Below are positions 5,002 to 5,728 of a stretch of DNA of 5,728 bases, in pieces. Source of the stretch: a candidate division TM6 bacterium UASB124 (lineage in GTDB: Bacteria; Dependentiae; Babeliae; Babeliales; RVW-14). Positions within the stretch are counted from its first letter, which is position 1. Every line of letters begins with the position of its first letter. Where the stretch lies: the NCBI GenBank assembly GCA_001468855.1, contig LDIV01000001.1, forward strand, positions 693,844-699,571, read 5' to 3'. The notes below the pieces were generated by a model, which was not told where the DNA came from, searched no databases, and worked only from the letters and a program-made list of their open reading frames with translations. Position numbers and translations under genes: made by a program.

Positions 5002-5431
5002 AATTCTGCTAGCAAATAACGTTATTTACACAATCGCAAGAGCATTAGTGCTCTTGCTTCTTTTTTCATCCTGTGGAAAACAAACAAATCTTGTTAAAAC
5101 AACTCAGGCACAATTAGGTCAAGCAAAACATTTTGATGTTCCTGTTCCATTGACCTATGTGCTTTCTCATTCATCATCGCGTAAACAGCTCCAAGGCATT
5201 TCTGACTTTGCTCAATACAATGGTTCGTTAAATGTTGCCCAAACAATTTCCTTTTATCGACGTGAAATGGAACGTATGGGATGGGATATTATAGATTTAT
5301 CAACTGATAGTGAGGGCTTTTTATTTTGTAATAAGCCAACCAAACAGTGTGGTATTCAAGTGCGTGCATCCGGTAAGCCAGAACCTCGACGAGCTACAAC
5401 GTTAAGTCTTTTTATTAACCAAGGAGCGTAA
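4976..5431 (+). CDS. Putative lipoprotein of unknown function
   Basis: I do not recognise a named family. The predicted 151-residue protein starts MHLNKTLLRI, has a hydrophobic core ARALVLLLLFSS and a lipobox F-S-S-C with Cys33 as the lipid-bearing residue, so it is likely anchored to the outer leaflet of the inner membrane or to the outer membrane. The mature part has the pattern SLNVAQTISFYRREMERMGW (84-103), then FLFCNKPTKQC with Cys118 and Cys125; a V-x-x-x-x-FY-x-x-x-M-x-x-x-GW pattern is common in small proteobacterial lipoproteins. The start is uncertain: no ATG is available. GTG 4976 is preferred since GGAAGG (4962-4967) lies 8 nt before it; GTG 4967, TTG 4970 and TTG 4994 are alternatives. 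With GTG 4976 the gene overlaps rplS by 26 nt, which permits translational coupling. The rplS terminator lies inside the signal-peptide codons. The next gene starts 5 nt after its stop. Confidence 0.7.
   Translation: MHLNKTLLRILLANNVIYTIARALVLLLLFSSCGKQTNLVKTTQAQLGQAKHFDVPVPLTYVLSHSSSRKQLQGISDFAQYNGSLNVAQTISFYRREMERMGWDIIDLSTDSEGFLFCNKPTKQCGIQVRASGKPEPRRATTLSLFINQGA
5036..5066 (+). terminator. Intrinsic terminator of rplS, inside the lipoprotein signal-peptide codons
   Basis: A perfect 9-bp stem, GCAAGAGCA (5036-5044) with TGCTCTTGC (5049-5057), closes a TTAG tetraloop and is followed by TTCTTTTTT (5058-5066). It lies 35 nt after the rplS stop, a normal place for an operon terminator. The same bases encode Ala-Arg-Ala-Leu-Val and the Leu/Phe run of the lipoprotein signal peptide. 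A ribosome translating the lipoprotein from upstream would open the stem, so the site could act as an attenuator. Confidence 0.82.
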
Positions 5432-5436
5432 GTAGA

Positions 5437-5598
5437 ATGATAATCTTTTGGGTCAAAACAATCACATTAATTACGGCAATGTTGTGCGTGACACCAATAG
5501 TTTTTTTCTTTATTGCATTATTGCTTGGAAATATTTTTAATCTTGATATTGCCTCTGATTCTGTGGTAGCTGTAATTAGAAAGCGGTTGTCTCGATAA
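5437..5598 (+). CDS. Small single-pass membrane protein, hypothetical
   Basis: I do not recognise this 53-residue protein. It begins MIIFWVKTIT, has one hydrophobic segment at about residues 8-31 (through MLCVTPIVFFFIALLL), a polar linker with NLDIASDS, and a basic end RKRLSR. By the positive-inside rule the C-terminus would face the cytoplasm. AAGGAG (5421-5426), within the end of the lipoprotein gene, lies 10 nt before the ATG, a slightly long but usable spacing. The gap to the lipoprotein stop is 5 nt, so the two are surely co-transcribed. It may be a small subunit or anchor of an envelope complex; nothing in the sequence says which. The next gene starts 21 nt after its stop. Confidence 0.6.
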   Translation: MIIFWVKTITLITAMLCVTPIVFFFIALLLGNIFNLDIASDSVVAVIRKRLSR

Positions 5599-5619
5599 AA
5601 AATATGAGGGGAGGGGTGT

Positions 5620-5728
5620 ATGAAGTTATTTATACTCTTTGTTCTCCCTCTTATTCTTAGCCATATCCTTCTATTGTTTTCTGTCTGCTGCGTATTCCTA
5701 TTCTTATTTAACGTGAGTTCGGGGTTTG
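5620..5728 (+). CDS. Hydrophobic N-terminus of a further membrane protein (partial)
   Basis: Only the first 36 codons are present; the frame is open to the window end. The product starts MKLFILFVLPLILSHILLLF and continues SVCCVFLFLFNVSSG, a nearly unbroken hydrophobic stretch with one Lys at residue 2 and paired cysteines near residues 23-24. It could be a signal anchor, a first membrane helix or a long signal peptide. AGGGGA (5607-5612), in a strongly purine-rich leader, lies 7 nt before the ATG, which supports this start; ATG 5604 in another frame hits a stop after 18 codons. It is the third gene of the likely lipoprotein operon. Function cannot be told from the visible part. Confidence 0.55.
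   Translation, partial: MKLFILFVLPLILSHILLLFSVCCVFLFLFNVSSGF

Noticed and set aside
1..5728. CRISPR array, toxin-antitoxin, phage or defence genes
   Set aside because: No spaced repeat array or defence-type motif was found on either strand; the only mobile trace is the IS remnant at 1-206.

Overview
This is an AT-rich bacterial window built around a conserved translation and protein-targeting cluster. The order on the + strand is tRNA-Phe, ffh (signal recognition particle GTPase), rpsP (ribosomal protein S16), khpA (KH-domain RNA-binding protein), trmD (tRNA m1G37 methyltransferase) fused to a second SPOUT methyltransferase domain, and rplS (ribosomal protein L19). The cluster lacks rimM, which normally sits between khpA and trmD. 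Stop codons TAA, TAG and TGA all end genes and Trp is read at TGG, so the code is the standard bacterial one. The TrmD-SPOUT arrangement recalls deltaproteobacteria, Thermotogae and candidate phyla such as Dependentiae (TM6). Low G+C, small secreted hypothetical proteins and a decayed insertion sequence would suit Dependentiae, but this placement is an inference and I hold it at only about 50%.

Layout. Positions 1-206 hold the end of a decayed IS5-family element on the - strand: a transposase start with two in-frame TAG codons, a hairpin over its start, and an 11-bp terminal-repeat candidate. Positions 207-290 carry a 12-bp palindrome and a TATAAT box. A secreted, cysteine-containing protein of unknown family follows (297-869). 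A TTGACA promoter candidate (885-913) precedes tRNA-Phe (969-1044), and ffh starts only 21 nt after the tRNA. rpsP and khpA come next. A clean intrinsic terminator (3062-3090) lies 7 nt before the trmD start, where rimM would be expected. After trmD, a 12-bp tandem repeat, a hairpin and a good sigma70-type promoter (4496-4524) give rplS its own transcription start.

Downstream of rplS there is a putative lipoprotein gene. The predicted rplS terminator (5036-5066) lies inside the coding sequence of its signal peptide, a possible attenuation arrangement. Two short membrane-protein genes follow closely, the last cut off by the window end.

How the genes work together: Ffh targets nascent membrane proteins, S16 and L19 are ribosome subunits, KhpA is an RNA chaperone-like protein, TrmD modifies G37 of tRNA to prevent frameshifting, and tRNA-Phe supplies an elongator tRNA. 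The three envelope genes downstream have no clear functional tie to translation and probably form their own small operon, fed by readthrough or an unseen promoter. I see no CRISPR array and no defence system. The points most worth a second look are the terminator inside the signal peptide, the two-domain TrmD with substitutions at usually conserved positions, and the missing rimM.
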